In this document: piece by piece, positions 32,136 through 43,460 of the stretch
How the letters are laid out: each line of letters starts with the position of its first letter
Position numbering within the stretch: the first letter of the stretch is position 1
Source: Parelaphostrongylus tenuis
Lineage: Eukaryota; Nematoda; Chromadorea; Rhabditida; Metastrongylidae
Assembly: GCA_019055375.1 (NCBI GenBank)
Contig: JAHQIW010000700.1
Coordinates: forward strand, 18,262-82,261
Length of the DNA stretch: 64,000 nucleotides
Reading direction: 5' to 3'
Position numbers and translations under genes: made by a program
Notes under the pieces: model-generated
Database searches by the model: none
What the model was told of the DNA's origin: nothing
Seen by the model: only the letters and a program-made list of their open reading frames with translations

Positions 32136-35100
32136 ATGACTCCGACGGCAAATTCCTCTCCAGGCGTCGAGAAAATGGAGGTCGACGAGGCAGTGAAAGT
32201 CGAAGAGAAGGAGATACCCAAAGATCCAAATGCTATTGCAATCGAAAGTAAGCTTTTATGAGTCCTCCATCGCTTTGTTAACCCTTCGTTGACGGTGTCT
32301 ATGGTTTTTGTGCACACGTAAACAGAAGTATTTTTTTTGCTGTGCGAAGCTTTTCCACTAGACTTCGAGTATACCCAACAACGTAGAATGATGTGCAAAA
32401 CTTTTGCGTCAGGCAGGGCCCGAACCCGTATTTCATTCTATCCGGCATCGCGTGCTCTAACCCGTTACACTACTAACGCAGTTTTGCTCACCACTCTTTC
32501 TACGCTATAAGCAATCCATCTGTCAACAAACAACCGTCAATGGTTTGCCCCATGTGGCCGCTATCGACATTGAACTTAGTCACGCTGACAGATTTTGGGT
32601 ATTGGATGGTCGAATAGAATTTCTTTTTTTTTTAATCGCTTTTATCGAAAGAGTGATGACAACATGGGCGTCAGTAGTACAACGGGTTAGAGCTGTTGCT
32701 CCCGGATAGAGTGAGGTGCGGGATCGTGTCCTGCCTGACGGAAAAGTTTTACACATAATTTTAAATCACTGGGTATGTCTATAACATCATATCTCCGCTG
32801 AAGGCTGTCAAATAAGAAGAATTCTAGATTCTCGTAGTCGTTCGATGGCTTGAAAAATGGCGACTCTACCGCTATGCTTGCTTTCTCGAAAGGCCTTTTT
32901 ATTGGGCTGTGGCAACGGAGAGAATGTTACGTTCCTCCTCCGGAGTAGTTAGCCTGTGGCCTGAACTTCATAGCGGGTTTCTTGGTAATGATTATGGAAA
33001 AGTTCAGATCTTTGAAGTATTCTATTGTCAGAATTCCTTTTATTTGACCGCCACTTGCGGTGGTATGATGTTATAGTATACCTAATAATGTGAAATACTG
33101 TACAAAAACATTTGCGTCAGCCGCGATTCGAACCCAGATCTCACTTTTTCCGGGAGCGATTGAGGAAAAAGTTAGATCTGGGTTCGAATCCCGGCTGATG
33201 CAAATGTTTTTGCACAGCACTCAACATTGTTGTGTATTCTATTGTCACAGAATAATCGACTATCATGAAGGAGACTTATAAGGGTATTTTTGCTATCAAA
33301 AGTGCCCATGTCTACTAACGTGGAAAATTTCTGAGGTTTATCGACGTGTTGACATTAGTTTCTATTTTCTGCTCACTACATCGGCTTCTAGGAGAGCGCA
33401 TCTGGCGCACCTGCGCCGCATGCAAGTTCGATGTTTGGATCTCGCGCTCAATGCTCACCAATCCTTCCTTGCTTCCGAAGTTGGTAAATTGGTACCGCAC
33501 TAGTTACAGACTTGTCTGGGAGGATAAGCAGCACTGACCAGATAGTGCGAAAGGCCATCACGAGTCTCTGTAAAGGCCAGATATACATTTCTCAAACCAA
33601 GGCAAAAAATTGAAGGATGCATGCGCATTCTTGGGTATTTTCGCTACCAAAAGTGCCCGTGTCATCGATCAGCGCCGAGAGATTCATCCTTTATGCTTTA
33701 TAATGATTTCTCGGTACTGCATGAGGTGGGAGGTCAAAAGTTAAAGAGTTATGTCGCGATCTCTTCTGTGCAACTTATTACAACTGATTGCTACGGAAGG
33801 CAGTATGATTGCGTCGTGAACGAACGGTTTTTTTCAAAAACGTGAGAGTTACATATACACCGGGAGCACATGAGCGTGTAGGAAAGTTTGCGGAGTATCA
33901 AACTAATGCGAGAGACTCAAAAATCTTTGAAAACGGAAAATAAAAAGCTTATTAAATATCGAAAATCGCTAGTTATTTGTGCATCTTGCCGCGCACAGCA
34001 ATTTCAGGTGCTTTCTCTGGAGGATTCATACAAATTTCAAATTTGATCAAATGTGAGGCATATAAACTTTAGATATCAAGGAACACTGTGCTTTACTTGA
34101 TAAAGGCGAAACTCACTTTGTTGGAAGAGTTCTACAAGTTCTGCACAAAACGAGGAAGCAGTGCAATGTCGAGGTAATTTTTTTCTGGCCTACATACAGC
34201 TCACTCTAATTTTGAGATTCCATCTGAGTCCCTTTGGCTCTTATTTCCCGAAAATCCTGTTAAACGCCTCTTATCGGCAAGAAAGCTCTATCTTACAGTT
34301 TGTATTAGCAATGAGATGGTGTACCTATCATATCCAATGATGAGCATGTGTGGCGCAGTGGGTAGAGGTGCTGTGCGACACACACTGTCGATAAGTTGAT
34401 GGCGATCCCGCGTTGTAGGATCACCAAGCTTTCCAACCTTTCGGGGTTGGTGAGTTGGTGCCAGACTTGCGCGGGAGGATAGCATCTTTAACTTGATGTA
34501 TTGGCAAGTCACCGCGAGTTATTACAAAAGCCAGATATGCATTCAATAACCTCGAACGGTGCTACGCGGACAAATATGTAGCGCATACCTCAAGGCTTGA
34601 TCAACGCTGAGAACTTTCTTTGCCATCCGATAATGTGAGTGGTATGCAAAACTTCTAACCTCAGGCTGGAGTTGAACCCGCATCTCAGCCTTTTCGTGGG
34701 CTTTTCAAATCACTTTTAGGAACAGCGCTCGGATAAGGTTTTTTCAGTTACAAATATCCAATAACTGTCAGATTACTAGAATCAATGGCATTATGTGCTT
34801 GCCAGACCAGACCGTTGGTGGTTGCTTATGACATTTTCGATACCTTGATTCGAAAAAAGCGTGATAGCAGAGCAGATATTCCGTTAGTGCAGTAGTAGCA
34901 CTCGCCCGAGGAAGGCTGAGACGCGGGTTCAAACCTTACTGGAGGATTAAAGTTTTGTTTATCACTCAGCTATATTGTATATACTTTCTCTTAGATCTAT
35001 AAGGTTGGAAAGAAAGTTCTGATGCACTTGTAAAAGATTAAGAATTCATGCATGAATTCCTAGCAGAAATAGTAGTAACTATTCTTCAAAATAAGAGCCA

Positions 35101-38100
35101 TCGTCCTACGACTTTGTGCTACTGTCCGCCAACTTTTGGATCTGACTGAAGAGCCATTCCTTTGACTTCGAATTGAAGAACTCGGGACATGCTTCTTCAA
35201 CTTCATCGAATGGTTGAAATCGGCAACCCTTTAAAAGTGTTACATTGATCGGAAAGGCCAAAGTTGGATGGTACGCAATTTGTACTGTATGAGGGATGCG
35301 GCAGAATCTCGACTCCGTCCAATCCATCAAACTTGTCTTTGGTCTTTTAGCAGTGTGCTGTCTGGCATTGTCTTGCTGCATCAAAACGCACTTTCGATTG
35401 ACCAAGGCCGGGTACTTCTTGAGCTTGTCGTAGACTAGACTTAATTGTTGTTGTTCGTCGTTCGGAACTAACTCAAAATGCAGGACTCCTTCAAAATTTC
35501 ACCAAACGCGCATCATGTCCTTCTTGCCAAATCAAACCGCGCAATGAAACACGAACTTTCATTGTATCGTTGCACATGGCGGAGGCTTGTAAGGAAGTGA
35601 AAATAAATATTATTCAGGCCTTCATTAAGGGTATCTCTCATTGGAAACTGTGATATTCCAATGATATGCGTAGGAGTTATCTAATGCTGATTGAAGTGCT
35701 CCAGAACTTTCTTTCCAACCGTAGTAAATATTCGTGCCGACAATATGGAATTCAGGTGCTGCATCGTGTTATTACAAATCAACTCGCTCTTTCACTCCAC
35801 AAAGATACCCTACTATCGTGGGTTCCCAGTAACATTCCTGTGGCTATGGAAGTCGATACAAAGCTTGCGCCTACATCGTCTACGCCAACTGTTAAGTGAG
35901 TTTGCACTTGAAGCGACTGATGTTTGAATGTGGTGGTTATCTTTGTGACAGTGTGTCGTGCAGTGGTTAGAGGTGCTCTCTGGTACAAACGTGGTCGACC
36001 AATCGATGGTTGATGGTTCGATTTCTCGTTTGAGGTTCACCAAGCTTTTCATTCCTTTGGAGACGGCCAGTTGGTACCAGGCTTGCCTGGGATAATAGCA
36101 ACGCTGACTTCACACATCAGTAAGCCACCGTGAGTCACAGTGAAGGCCAGATATGCATTCAGTCGCCTCTAACGATGCGAAATGAAGACCAATGCATGAC
36201 ACATCTCTCAGGGATCGATCAGTTCCGAGACTTTTTTTGAAAATTGTCCTACTGCTTGTTATTAACGTGTTTTTAGATCTCCCCGTCCCTCTCGCAAAGT
36301 CGCGCAAACTCCATCTCCAGAGTCAGAACTTTACATTCATCTTCTTGTTTTGCTTCATCTGGTCGACATGAAGAAGCTTGATGAAGCAAAGAAATGCGCA
36401 GAATTATTGATATCTCGTGGTAAGTGAAGCTACTTCTAGAACTAATCTCCTATTGCCAGATGTTTTAAATCTCTTATTTTTTTTACATAGTTTGTAGATT
36501 TTAGAACTTTTACAGCTGACTCATTCGATAAGCGCTCACTGGATCCCATTGTCGCCAAGGCCATATTTTACTTAGCTCTCATTTATGAAAGACAACAAAA
36601 GTTGCATGAACTCGGCTGGTGAGCTAGAATTCATAATTATTAAGGCCATCAAATTGTATTGTTCCGGCAGAGCTCAACCTTTTTCAACTTCATAAGCTTT
36701 CAGTTTCTTTAATTCACGACTTCGTACTGCTACGCTTCGACATCAGAGAGAGTCCCAAGCTGTCTTAATCTACACACTTCTACGTTGCTATTTAATCAAC
36801 AAGCAGTTTCAGTCAGCAGCGAAACTCGTTTCAAAGGTGAGGACATTTATTGTAAAGGTATAATCCATAGAGAGGAAATGTGTTCGTCATTGTTATTCAT
36901 CGGCAGTGGATTGTTCATCAGGGTTTTCGTGCTATCTTTTTATGTAATGAACATTATTTCAGGTTACTTTTCCTGAAGGAGCTAGTAATAATGATCTTGC
37001 CCGTTACCTGTATTATCAGGGTCGTATAAAAGCACTTCAGCTTGATTATACTGCTGCTGCTGGATATTTTCTGCAGGTAAAAGCGCAAGTACTTCGCTAT
37101 CTTATATATGTTTACATATGTATATACATATATATGTGCGTATATACGTGTACATATACATATGAACATGCATATGTGGTATGTATGTATATGCATCTAT
37201 GCATGCCGACAACTTTAGTGATAAGAATCCATATATACATATATTTCTACATGTATATGTATACATACATATGTACACGTACGTTTACACTTGTATGTGT
37301 ATAGGTGTATTCGCATGCATGCATATATATATACATATATACGTATATATGTATATATTTATATATGTTTCCTGTGTACATACGTACATGTACATAGTGC
37401 ATGTATGTATACATATGTATGCACATTTCACTATTTTTGCGTGACCTCTCTTCACAATTTACTGTGCGTATCTCAGCGCTTGCATTCGCTTCGTTCCCAC
37501 AGATTCATTCTCCACAAAGGTCTTTGAACACTTTACGTGTTGCGTCGCTTGCTGCCCGAGGAGTTCTTCTTTGTCGATGACGGACAATGCTGTTAGGGTC
37601 GATTCTCTTCGTAATCTCGGAACTAGCCTATCTAAGGTGTTCGTTGATTGGTTGAAGGAGAGTGTTTGGTGAGAGGGTCGAACCAGCGCCTTACTTGTCA
37701 CTTTTGTTTCGTGACGCACCGCATCACTGATTACTGCGCTACCTTGTTCTCATATGTATACATAAAAAGTCCAACTCACACTGGCAAAGTTTGATTCTCC
37801 ATTCATTTTTGTCACTTGCCTAAGTTATTCAGGAAGTATTTCACGATTTCGAAGAGCACAATGTTTTGCTCAAGACCTTCATAAACAATACCAATCATTG
37901 ACTCGGTCGTCTTTTATTTGTGTACGTGACGTTCCATACGACTTAGTTGCTCATGCTTTTTGTTATTGTTTTTAACTAAGATACATCAATATTGAGCTCA
38001 GTCCGCTTACGAAATCTTGCCTTTTATCACACGTCCTTTGTCCATTGTTTTAGTTTTAGGTTATTGTTTTGTCTTATTTGCGAATTTTGTATTTCTTCTT

Positions 38101-41100
38101 TCGCTTACGATCTATAGATCTACAAGGGCAGTGGGGAGCACTGTAACATGATTCCGCTTACGTACAATGTTCCCGACGCTAGTGTTCTGGCGAAGAGATG
38201 GTGGAGTCGAGGAAGGACAGGGAGTCATTTGTCTTTTTTGCAAAATCCTCGAAGTATGTTGATAAAAGAGTCCGTCTCTTGTCAACTTCGAATCTACGTA
38301 GTGTGATAGTTAGTTCAGAAAGGAGCATTTATCCTGATATCTGATAATTTAAATAGGATAGATTATTTTTTCTTTTTTTTTTACCGTTTCTTACATTCAC
38401 ATAGTGTGGGATTTTGGTAAAGTGCTTATTGTGAGGAATTTGCTGAACTTGATGATATGTCCATAAATAGAGTACGAGTGGCGCTGTGAGAGACGTGTCG
38501 TTTGCTATGCGTAAGGCTCTTGTATGATCTCGTACTGGTCATCCGAGCTTCTAGTTTCTTCAAAATCGAAAATTGATTCGGATTTGCTTGAAAAGAGCTC
38601 TCAGGAATCCACCAAGGGATGGTGATTGCTTGCGGTGAAGACTGAGAAGACTCCTTAGTTTTGATGTACCAAGATGTCGTCACCTATTCAACCCTTTCGT
38701 CCGACCTAACCAAGTTCTACAGTCGTCCCAAGTATGCAGGTTAACTTTCGATTCGGACTTCTGTTCAACCTCATCGTGGATGGTCAATATTCTGCTTCTA
38801 TTGATGAGCTAGCACAAGGCTTCTATGAGTCTCCATTCTGATGGGTAACGTTCCAATGGCTCGCCTTCATCGGAGCCACGATTATTCTAGCTAGATATCC
38901 ACAGCAATTGTTTTTTTGTCCGATGATGCTTTTTGTAGCCGTCTCATCGAGACGAATCGAGTAAAGTGGATCACCGAATCAATGAATGGCGCACCTAGCC
39001 TTACCTTCTATACGGCACTCCGGCTGTGCTAGATCAAATAAGATCATTTGACAATTCCCCTAGTGCCGTCCTCTGTCGTGAAGAACCGCCAAATGATGCT
39101 TGGTCACTTCAATCACCTGTATCACCTGTCGTCCCGTTGATCGTCGAGTGACTCGAGCGGGTACCAGCAACTCTTCCATTTTCCCCTATCGCGTGCAAGA
39201 GTAGCCCAGTGGGTCCTCCTTGCTCTAGGAATTCGCTGAGCATCATATCTTTCTTCCATCGCTTTCGTGAAGAAATCGGACCAACGGGTCAGTGGTCTTC
39301 CTTTAGAGCGCTTGATGTCCCGAGAAACTCAATCTGTAACGTCTTTCGTCCATCGGTTGTCAATGAAACTCATCACGTGTACGGCCCACGTTGTTTTCGA
39401 TATCATGTTGTATAGAATGGAATCTGTAATCTTCGACCGTTGACGTAGGTCGGCACTTCGAATCCTTTCACTCATTTGCGAGATACGAGATACTCCTAGC
39501 ATCGACCTTTCGACTGCGTGTTCAATAACGGCAAGTGATCTTTCATCCTGCTTACGTAGCGACCAGGTTTCTGCTGCATACGTTAGGGCAGGGATAATTG
39601 TCGAGTCGGAAAGGTGGGCACGGAGTCGGATGTTCTTTGTCCTCTTCACTACATCTTCGATGCTCTTAAACGTTCCCCAAGCCGCTCGTTTCCTCCTGCT
39701 CAACTCTGGGGCTAGGTCGTTCATCATGTTGATTTCACGACCTAGATAGATGTAACTGGAGCATTCGGAAATTGTCGTTCCGTTGAGCGTGAATGGGGCA
39801 TTAGAAACCCATCCGTTCCTCATGAACATTGTTTTCGTTAGATTCAGTTGAAGACCGATCTTTCCACAGGCGTTATCGAAATCATTCAACATTCGTTCCG
39901 CTTGGCTGATGTTTGGTGTTATGAGAACGATATCGTCAGCAAAGCGAAGATGGTTTAATTGTCGACCGTCAATTTTCACTCCCATTTCGTCCCATTCTAA
40001 TGTTCGCATGACGTTTTGTAGGGTGGCAGTGAATAGTTTTGGCGATATTGTATCGCCTTGTCGAACCCCTCTTCTTACGTCAATGGTGATATTGTTGTAG
40101 AATGGAGATATTCTGGTCGTGAAATCTTTATAAAGCTCACGAAGGATCATTATGTACCGAGTAGGGACGCCATGGTTATCCAGAGCCTCTATAACCGCTT
40201 CTGTTTCCACTGAATCAAAGGCTTTTTTCAGATCGATGAAATAAAAGACAGAGTGGTTGTTTGTACTCTCGCGAAACTTCAATGAGTCTTGTGATCGTGT
40301 GGATGTGGTCCATGGTACTAAATCCTTTTCTGAACCCTGCTTGTTCGCATGGCTGTCCTTCGTCCAGTGTTCTGTCAATCCTGTTCAGGATGACTCGAGT
40401 AAAGAGTTTATAGACAACGGACAGCAAGCAGATTGGGCGATAATTGCCTATGTCGTGAAGGTCTCCCTTTTTGAACAACAATACGGTCTTGCTGGTTTTC
40501 CATTGAATAGGGACCTTGCATTCTGACAGGTAGCGAGTGAAGAGCCGAGCCAGGGTGTTGATGAGAACTGGCGGCAGATTCTTCAGATGTTCTGGTCTAA
40601 TCCTGTCTGGACCGGGTGTTGTTCTGTTTTTCACCGACGATATAGCATGTCGGATTTCGGAAGGAAGGACCGGTGGAACGACATATTCGTCCTCTTTCAA
40701 TTTATATGACGGTAAGAGAACATGGCTAGCGAAGAGATCCGAGTAGTACTGGTGGATGATTTTCTCCATAGCCCTTCTGGAAGCTGTAAGTGTCCCGTCA
40801 GGGTATCGATACCCTGACGGGTCACTTCAATATGGCTGGAATATCGTATAAAATGGTAACGCTGAGGGTGCTACTTCGTTACTGCGGTGATCCGCTCTAC
40901 TCGACTTGTCTCGATGCGTTGGCTGCGAAGACAAACATCGCAAGAGCAACTGCTGCTAACACTCGACTCAAATCATTGTGGCTTCAATGAAGGAAAAATC
41001 CCCTAAATGTTAGTCCTAATAATTAGGAGTTGTAATAACTTGGCGTTAACGACTAAGCGATTTGAATGCAAAAACCACTGGGATCCGTACAATAATTGTG

Positions 41101-43255
41101 TTGGTGGCTTGTGTAAAAAGTTATTTAAGTGAATTGAGATTGCCTGTTTTCTTGAACGTATATCTTGGTCAGGCTATGCGAAAAGCTCCTCAAGAAGCTG
41201 CGATTGGATTCAAGCAAAATGTGCAGAAATGGGTTGTGGTTATTGGCTTGTTACAGGTGAGTTAGTAACTATAGTGAATGTTTCTGCGTTTGAATGGCGT
41301 GATTTGAACTGAAATTTAGTAAGCGCTTACAAATTCATACTTGTCCGTTACTTGTTTAGGGTGAGATTCCCGAACGATCCATATTTCGTCAGCCAATATA
41401 CAGGAAATGTCTGCAGCCATATCTGGAGCTTACCCAAGGTAAATTAATCGTTTTTTGATCTTTTTTGGATGCTTTCTGCCGATCTTAGGTATTTTCCGTA
41501 CTCTAACTTGAGAAGATTGAATGGTCCTATAGTTGAATTAAATTGGGTTTCTTTCTATTGTTTAGAGCAATAATTATTATTCTTATTTAGCGGTTCGAAC
41601 AGGAGACCTCGTCCAATTCAACAATATTGTGAAGCACCATAGTCCAGTGGTACGTCTCGATTATCAGGAATAATTATTCGTGCATTAGTTATTTTTTTTC
41701 AATTTGAATTACTTTGAATCAATTTGAATTCAATTTGAACTTTTGAATTATTTTTTTCAGTTTGAAAAGGATGAAACGCTTACTCTTATCGTCCGACTTC
41801 GACAAAATGTAATTAAGACTGCTGTTAAGCAAATATCGCTTGCTTATTCTCGAATAACCATCAAGGTTTGTGTATAAGGGTGTCTGCTCAATAGCGTTTC
41901 ATATAAATGCTGTTTTTACAGGACATAGCAAAAAAGCTTGGTATGAGCAACGAAATCGAGACGGAATATATGGTGAGTGTGCCGAGGAGATACTCGGTCT
42001 TTCTCTTGTAATCGAAACAAGCAGGAAGATTTTAGGTTGCAAAGGCTATAGCTGATGGTGCGATTGATGCAGTGATCACATGTGACACCAAGGATGGGCA
42101 CCGATTTATGCGTAGTTCTGAGACAGTTGACGTGTATACCACCACAGAACCACAAGTACACTTTGACAGTAGGATCAAGTATGTTGTAAATTGTCTATTT
42201 CCATTTCACAGGATTTCCCTTGTTTCGTATTCTTGATTTATCAGGTATTGTTTGGAATTGCACAATCAGGCTGTAAAAGCGCTTAGATTCCCACCGAAAA
42301 ACAAATGTGATGTGGAAAGCATCGAAGCCCAGCGGGAACGAGAGCAGCAGGCTTGTTTTCATTCCATCTCTCTTTTTGAGATTACCTAACCGTCGAATTA
42401 AGAGTTCCCAAAAGAAATTTGTTGTAGGAGTTTTTTTACACACGATTTAAATCGTGTTTACAATTGTACTGTATTTATGCTTTATATCCCTTTGAGGACC
42501 TCCGTTGATAGGCAGATGACGTTGCGCCGCCGCTTGCGCGTCAGTCACAGGCAGGCAGCATCTGCATGTCTGGCTGTCTGCCTGCCTTCCCATGAGACGC
42601 GACGCCGCCATTACAGTAGCTGGGTGGTTTAGTACAAAACGTCCCATATGGTCTTTGAGAGGGTGTACCTTTTTTAAGCCAGTGTGTTCACGAGTTTAGA
42701 GGCAACTAAAACATTTCATATGTCTAGGAGTACTGAGTGGTATACGAGACATTCGACATCGGGCGGGACGTGAACTGCGTTTCACACTGCCGGGATCGCG
42801 TGCTACCACGGCACTACGTAGGCCACCACATTGCTATCACTCCGTCGATATACCTCTTTTAGCTGCCAAAGAAGGAACCTACCTTACGGGTTTAATCTCG
42901 TATGAACATGTCGCCATTGAATCGGGTTTTGCTGACAGCTGTTCGAAATGTATAATGATCAAGCTAAACCCGTTAAATGTTGGATGCTGAGAGTCCTGAT
43001 AGGTTATCTCGAAGAAAAAATGGTAGTAAAGCAGCAACCTCGGCGGTGTAGTGGACACGCGCCCAAGTATGGGTGCAGCGCGGGTTCAGCTCCCGTATGG
43101 GGTCGAATGTTTTGCATACTACTCAATACCTCTACATGTATATTTCGCAGGTTTTTACAGATTTTACAAATCAGTTTATCAGCAAAGACTATATAAGTCT
43201 TTAGGAGTTGGAGTTCGCAAAGGAAATGGCTGATGAAGATGATGAGGATTTCTAG
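32136..43255 (+). CDS. rpn-3: 26S proteasome non-ATPase regulatory subunit 3 (Rpn3/PSMD3)
   Basis: A lid subunit of the 19S regulatory particle; with the other PCI subunits it scaffolds the lid. Fifteen exons, all in phase with no frameshift: 32136-32247, 34073-34173, 35756-35895, 36277-36419, 36516-36618, 36704-36836, 36963-37076, 41173-41256, 41360-41438, 41591-41649, 41761-41865, 41922-41972, 42036-42178, 42245-42350, 43205-43255, giving 507 residues (human about 534). Recognisable blocks: [91 protein letters not shown] (PCI region, about 260-440) and an acidic ADEDDEDF C-terminus. Intron 14 appears to use a GC donor. Introns 1, 2, 3, 7 and 14 hold transposons. It is probably the first gene of an operon with mrpl-32. 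Confidence 0.95.
32395..32595 (-). repeat. tRNA-derived SINE, family A, long form (rpn-3 intron 1)
   Basis: The reverse complement ends with the ACGGGTTCGGGCCCTGCC B-box-like block and a CAAAAGTTTTGCACATCATT tail, preceded by the family's 5' block (GACTAAGTTCAATGTCGATA). Confidence 0.65.
32665..32772 (+). repeat. tRNA-derived SINE, family A (rpn-3 intron 1)
   Basis: GCGTCAGTAGTACAACGGGT and GCGGGATCGTGTCCTGCC are A/B-box-like; the tail is AAAAGTTTTACACATAATTT. It is inverted relative to the 32.4 kb copy. Confidence 0.6.
33099..33216. repeat. near-perfect palindrome made of two inverted SINE-A halves
   Basis: The left arm (GTACAAAAACATTTGCGTCA, then GATTCGAACCCAGATCT) is mirrored by the right arm (AGATCTGGGTTCGAATCC, then TGATGCAAATGTTTTTGCAC) around a spacer of about 12 nt. 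Arms are about 52 bp with few mismatches. It lies in rpn-3 intron 1. Confidence 0.85.
33395..33600 (+). repeat. tRNA-derived SINE, family B (rpn-3 intron 1)
   Basis: GAGCGCATCTGGCGCACCTG, ATGCTCACCAATCCTTCC, AAATTGGTACCGCACTAGTT and CATCACGAGTCTCTGTAAAG are co-linear with the 29.3 kb copy. Confidence 0.65.
34345..34560 (+). repeat. tRNA-derived SINE, family B (rpn-3 intron 2)
   Basis: GCATGTGTGGCGCAGTGGGT, GGATCACCAAGCTTTCC, GAGTTGGTGCCAGACTTG and GTCACCGCGAGTTATTAC match family B in order. Confidence 0.65.
34632..34710 (-). repeat. tRNA-derived SINE, family A, partial (rpn-3 intron 2)
   Basis: The reverse complement carries GCGGGTTCAACTCCAGCCTG and the tail AGTTTTGCATACCACTCAC. Confidence 0.6.
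34880..34980 (+). repeat. tRNA-derived SINE, family A (rpn-3 intron 2)
   Basis: CCGTTAGTGCAGTAGTAGCA and GCGGGTTCAAACCTTACTGG, then the tail AAAGTTTTGTTTATCACTCA. It ends just before the mariner relic. Confidence 0.6.
35002..35721 (-). mobile_element. defective mariner transposon in rpn-3 intron 2
   Basis: The inverted termini GGTTGGAAAGAAAGTTCTG (left; inverse of CAGAACTTTCTTTCCAACC at right) are flanked by TA at 35000-35001 and 35722-35723. The minus strand (about 35100-35560) encodes the catalytic part of a mariner transposase in broken frames: [16 protein letters not shown], then [14 protein letters not shown], then [19 protein letters not shown]. At 720 bp it lacks the N-terminal half and cannot be autonomous. 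Confidence 0.88.
35945..36170 (+). repeat. tRNA-derived SINE, family B (rpn-3 intron 3)
   Basis: GTGTCGTGCAGTGGTTAGAG, GATGGTTCGATTTCTCG, GTTCACCAAGCTTTTC, CAGTTGGTACCAGGCTTGCC and GCCACCGTGAGTCACAGTG. It fills most of the 381-bp intron. Confidence 0.65.
37095..37435. repeat. alternating purine-pyrimidine microsatellite in rpn-3 intron 7
   Basis: About 340 bp of TATATG, CATACATA, GTACACGTACG and TATATATAC words starting about 20 bp after the exon 7 donor. The same type is found in hsp-110 intron 2 and at 55.92-55.98 kb. Confidence 0.88.
37440..39101. other. rpn-3 intron 7, unassigned part
   Basis: About 1.6 kb of intronic sequence with no recognised repeat or coding segment. Short minus-strand frames (37459-37719, 38426-38683) show no family signature. 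Confidence 0.4.
39114..40819 (-). mobile_element. 5'-truncated RTE-type LINE (1.7 kb) with 12-bp target-site duplication in rpn-3 intron 7
   Basis: The longest RTE copy here. Minus-strand frame 40215-40769 covers the first half of the reverse transcriptase ([39 protein letters not shown]). Frame 39329-40378 carries [29 protein letters not shown], the catalytic [10 protein letters not shown] and the C-terminal region. The two overlap out of frame near 40.25 kb, so one frameshift separates them. The endonuclease is missing. The 3' end is built of ATCACCTGT repeats on the plus strand. GGTCACTTCAAT is duplicated at 39102-39113 and 40820-40831. It is inserted antisense to rpn-3. Confidence 0.93.
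40794..40821. repeat. 28-bp perfect palindrome at the RTE 5' junction
   Basis: CCCGTCAGGGTATC is followed immediately by its exact inverse, overlapping the last bases of the target-site duplication. It probably formed when the truncated cDNA end was joined. Confidence 0.85.
42728..42945 (-). repeat. tRNA-derived SINE, family A, long form (rpn-3 intron 14)
   Basis: The reverse complement shows CCTACGTAGTGCCGTGGTAG and an ACGCAGTTCACGTCCCGCCC B-box-like block, then the 3' part GTATACCACTCAGTACTCC; the 5' block of the family lies at 42840-42945. Confidence 0.55.
43038..43135 (+). repeat. tRNA-derived SINE, family A (rpn-3 intron 14)
   Basis: CCTCGGCGGTGTAGTGGACA and GCGCGGGTTCAGCTCCCG, tail ATGTTTTGCATACTACTCAA. 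Head-to-head with the 42.7 kb copy. Confidence 0.6.
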
Positions 43256-43362
43256 GTCCAGTGTTGTCCCAGCACTAGTGAACTATCTTTGCCCTTCTTT
43301 CATATGTGGTTACTTTTTTCTGCGTTTAAGTAGGGTAAGCTACTCGTACGGTGCTTGTTGAT

Positions 43363-43368
43363 AATAAA
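43363..43368 (+). terminator. rpn-3: poly(A) signal AATAAA of rpn-3
   Basis: AATAAA lies 108 bp after the rpn-3 stop and about 109 bp before the mrpl-32 start, the spacing typical of internal 3' ends in nematode operons. Confidence 0.6.
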
Positions 43369-43460
43369 CTGCTCTGTCCTGTGTTTTCTTCTGGTTCAAT
43401 GGTTTCCTTCTGAGATGTACTTCTGAGAGAGACAAGTATTTGCGGCTTTATGAAACCATA

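Larger units (their letters stand above)
42351..43204 (+). other. rpn-3: rpn-3 intron 14 with a probable GC donor
   Basis: The exon ends CAGCAG and the intron would begin GCTTGT; the acceptor is TCTTTAG before GAGTTGGAGTTC. Only this junction keeps phase 0 and joins REREQQ to [10 protein letters not shown], as the family requires. The nearby GT four bases on would give the wrong phase. Confidence 0.7.

Noticed and set aside
37181..37527. Tyr/Ile/Cys-rich frames in rpn-3 intron 7
   Set aside because: Same microsatellite artefact.
42200..42244. Alternative acceptor (TTTCACAG before GATTTCCC) for rpn-3 exon 14
   Set aside because: It leads to an in-frame stop after eight codons; the acceptor at 42244 joins to the conserved [13 protein letters not shown] block.
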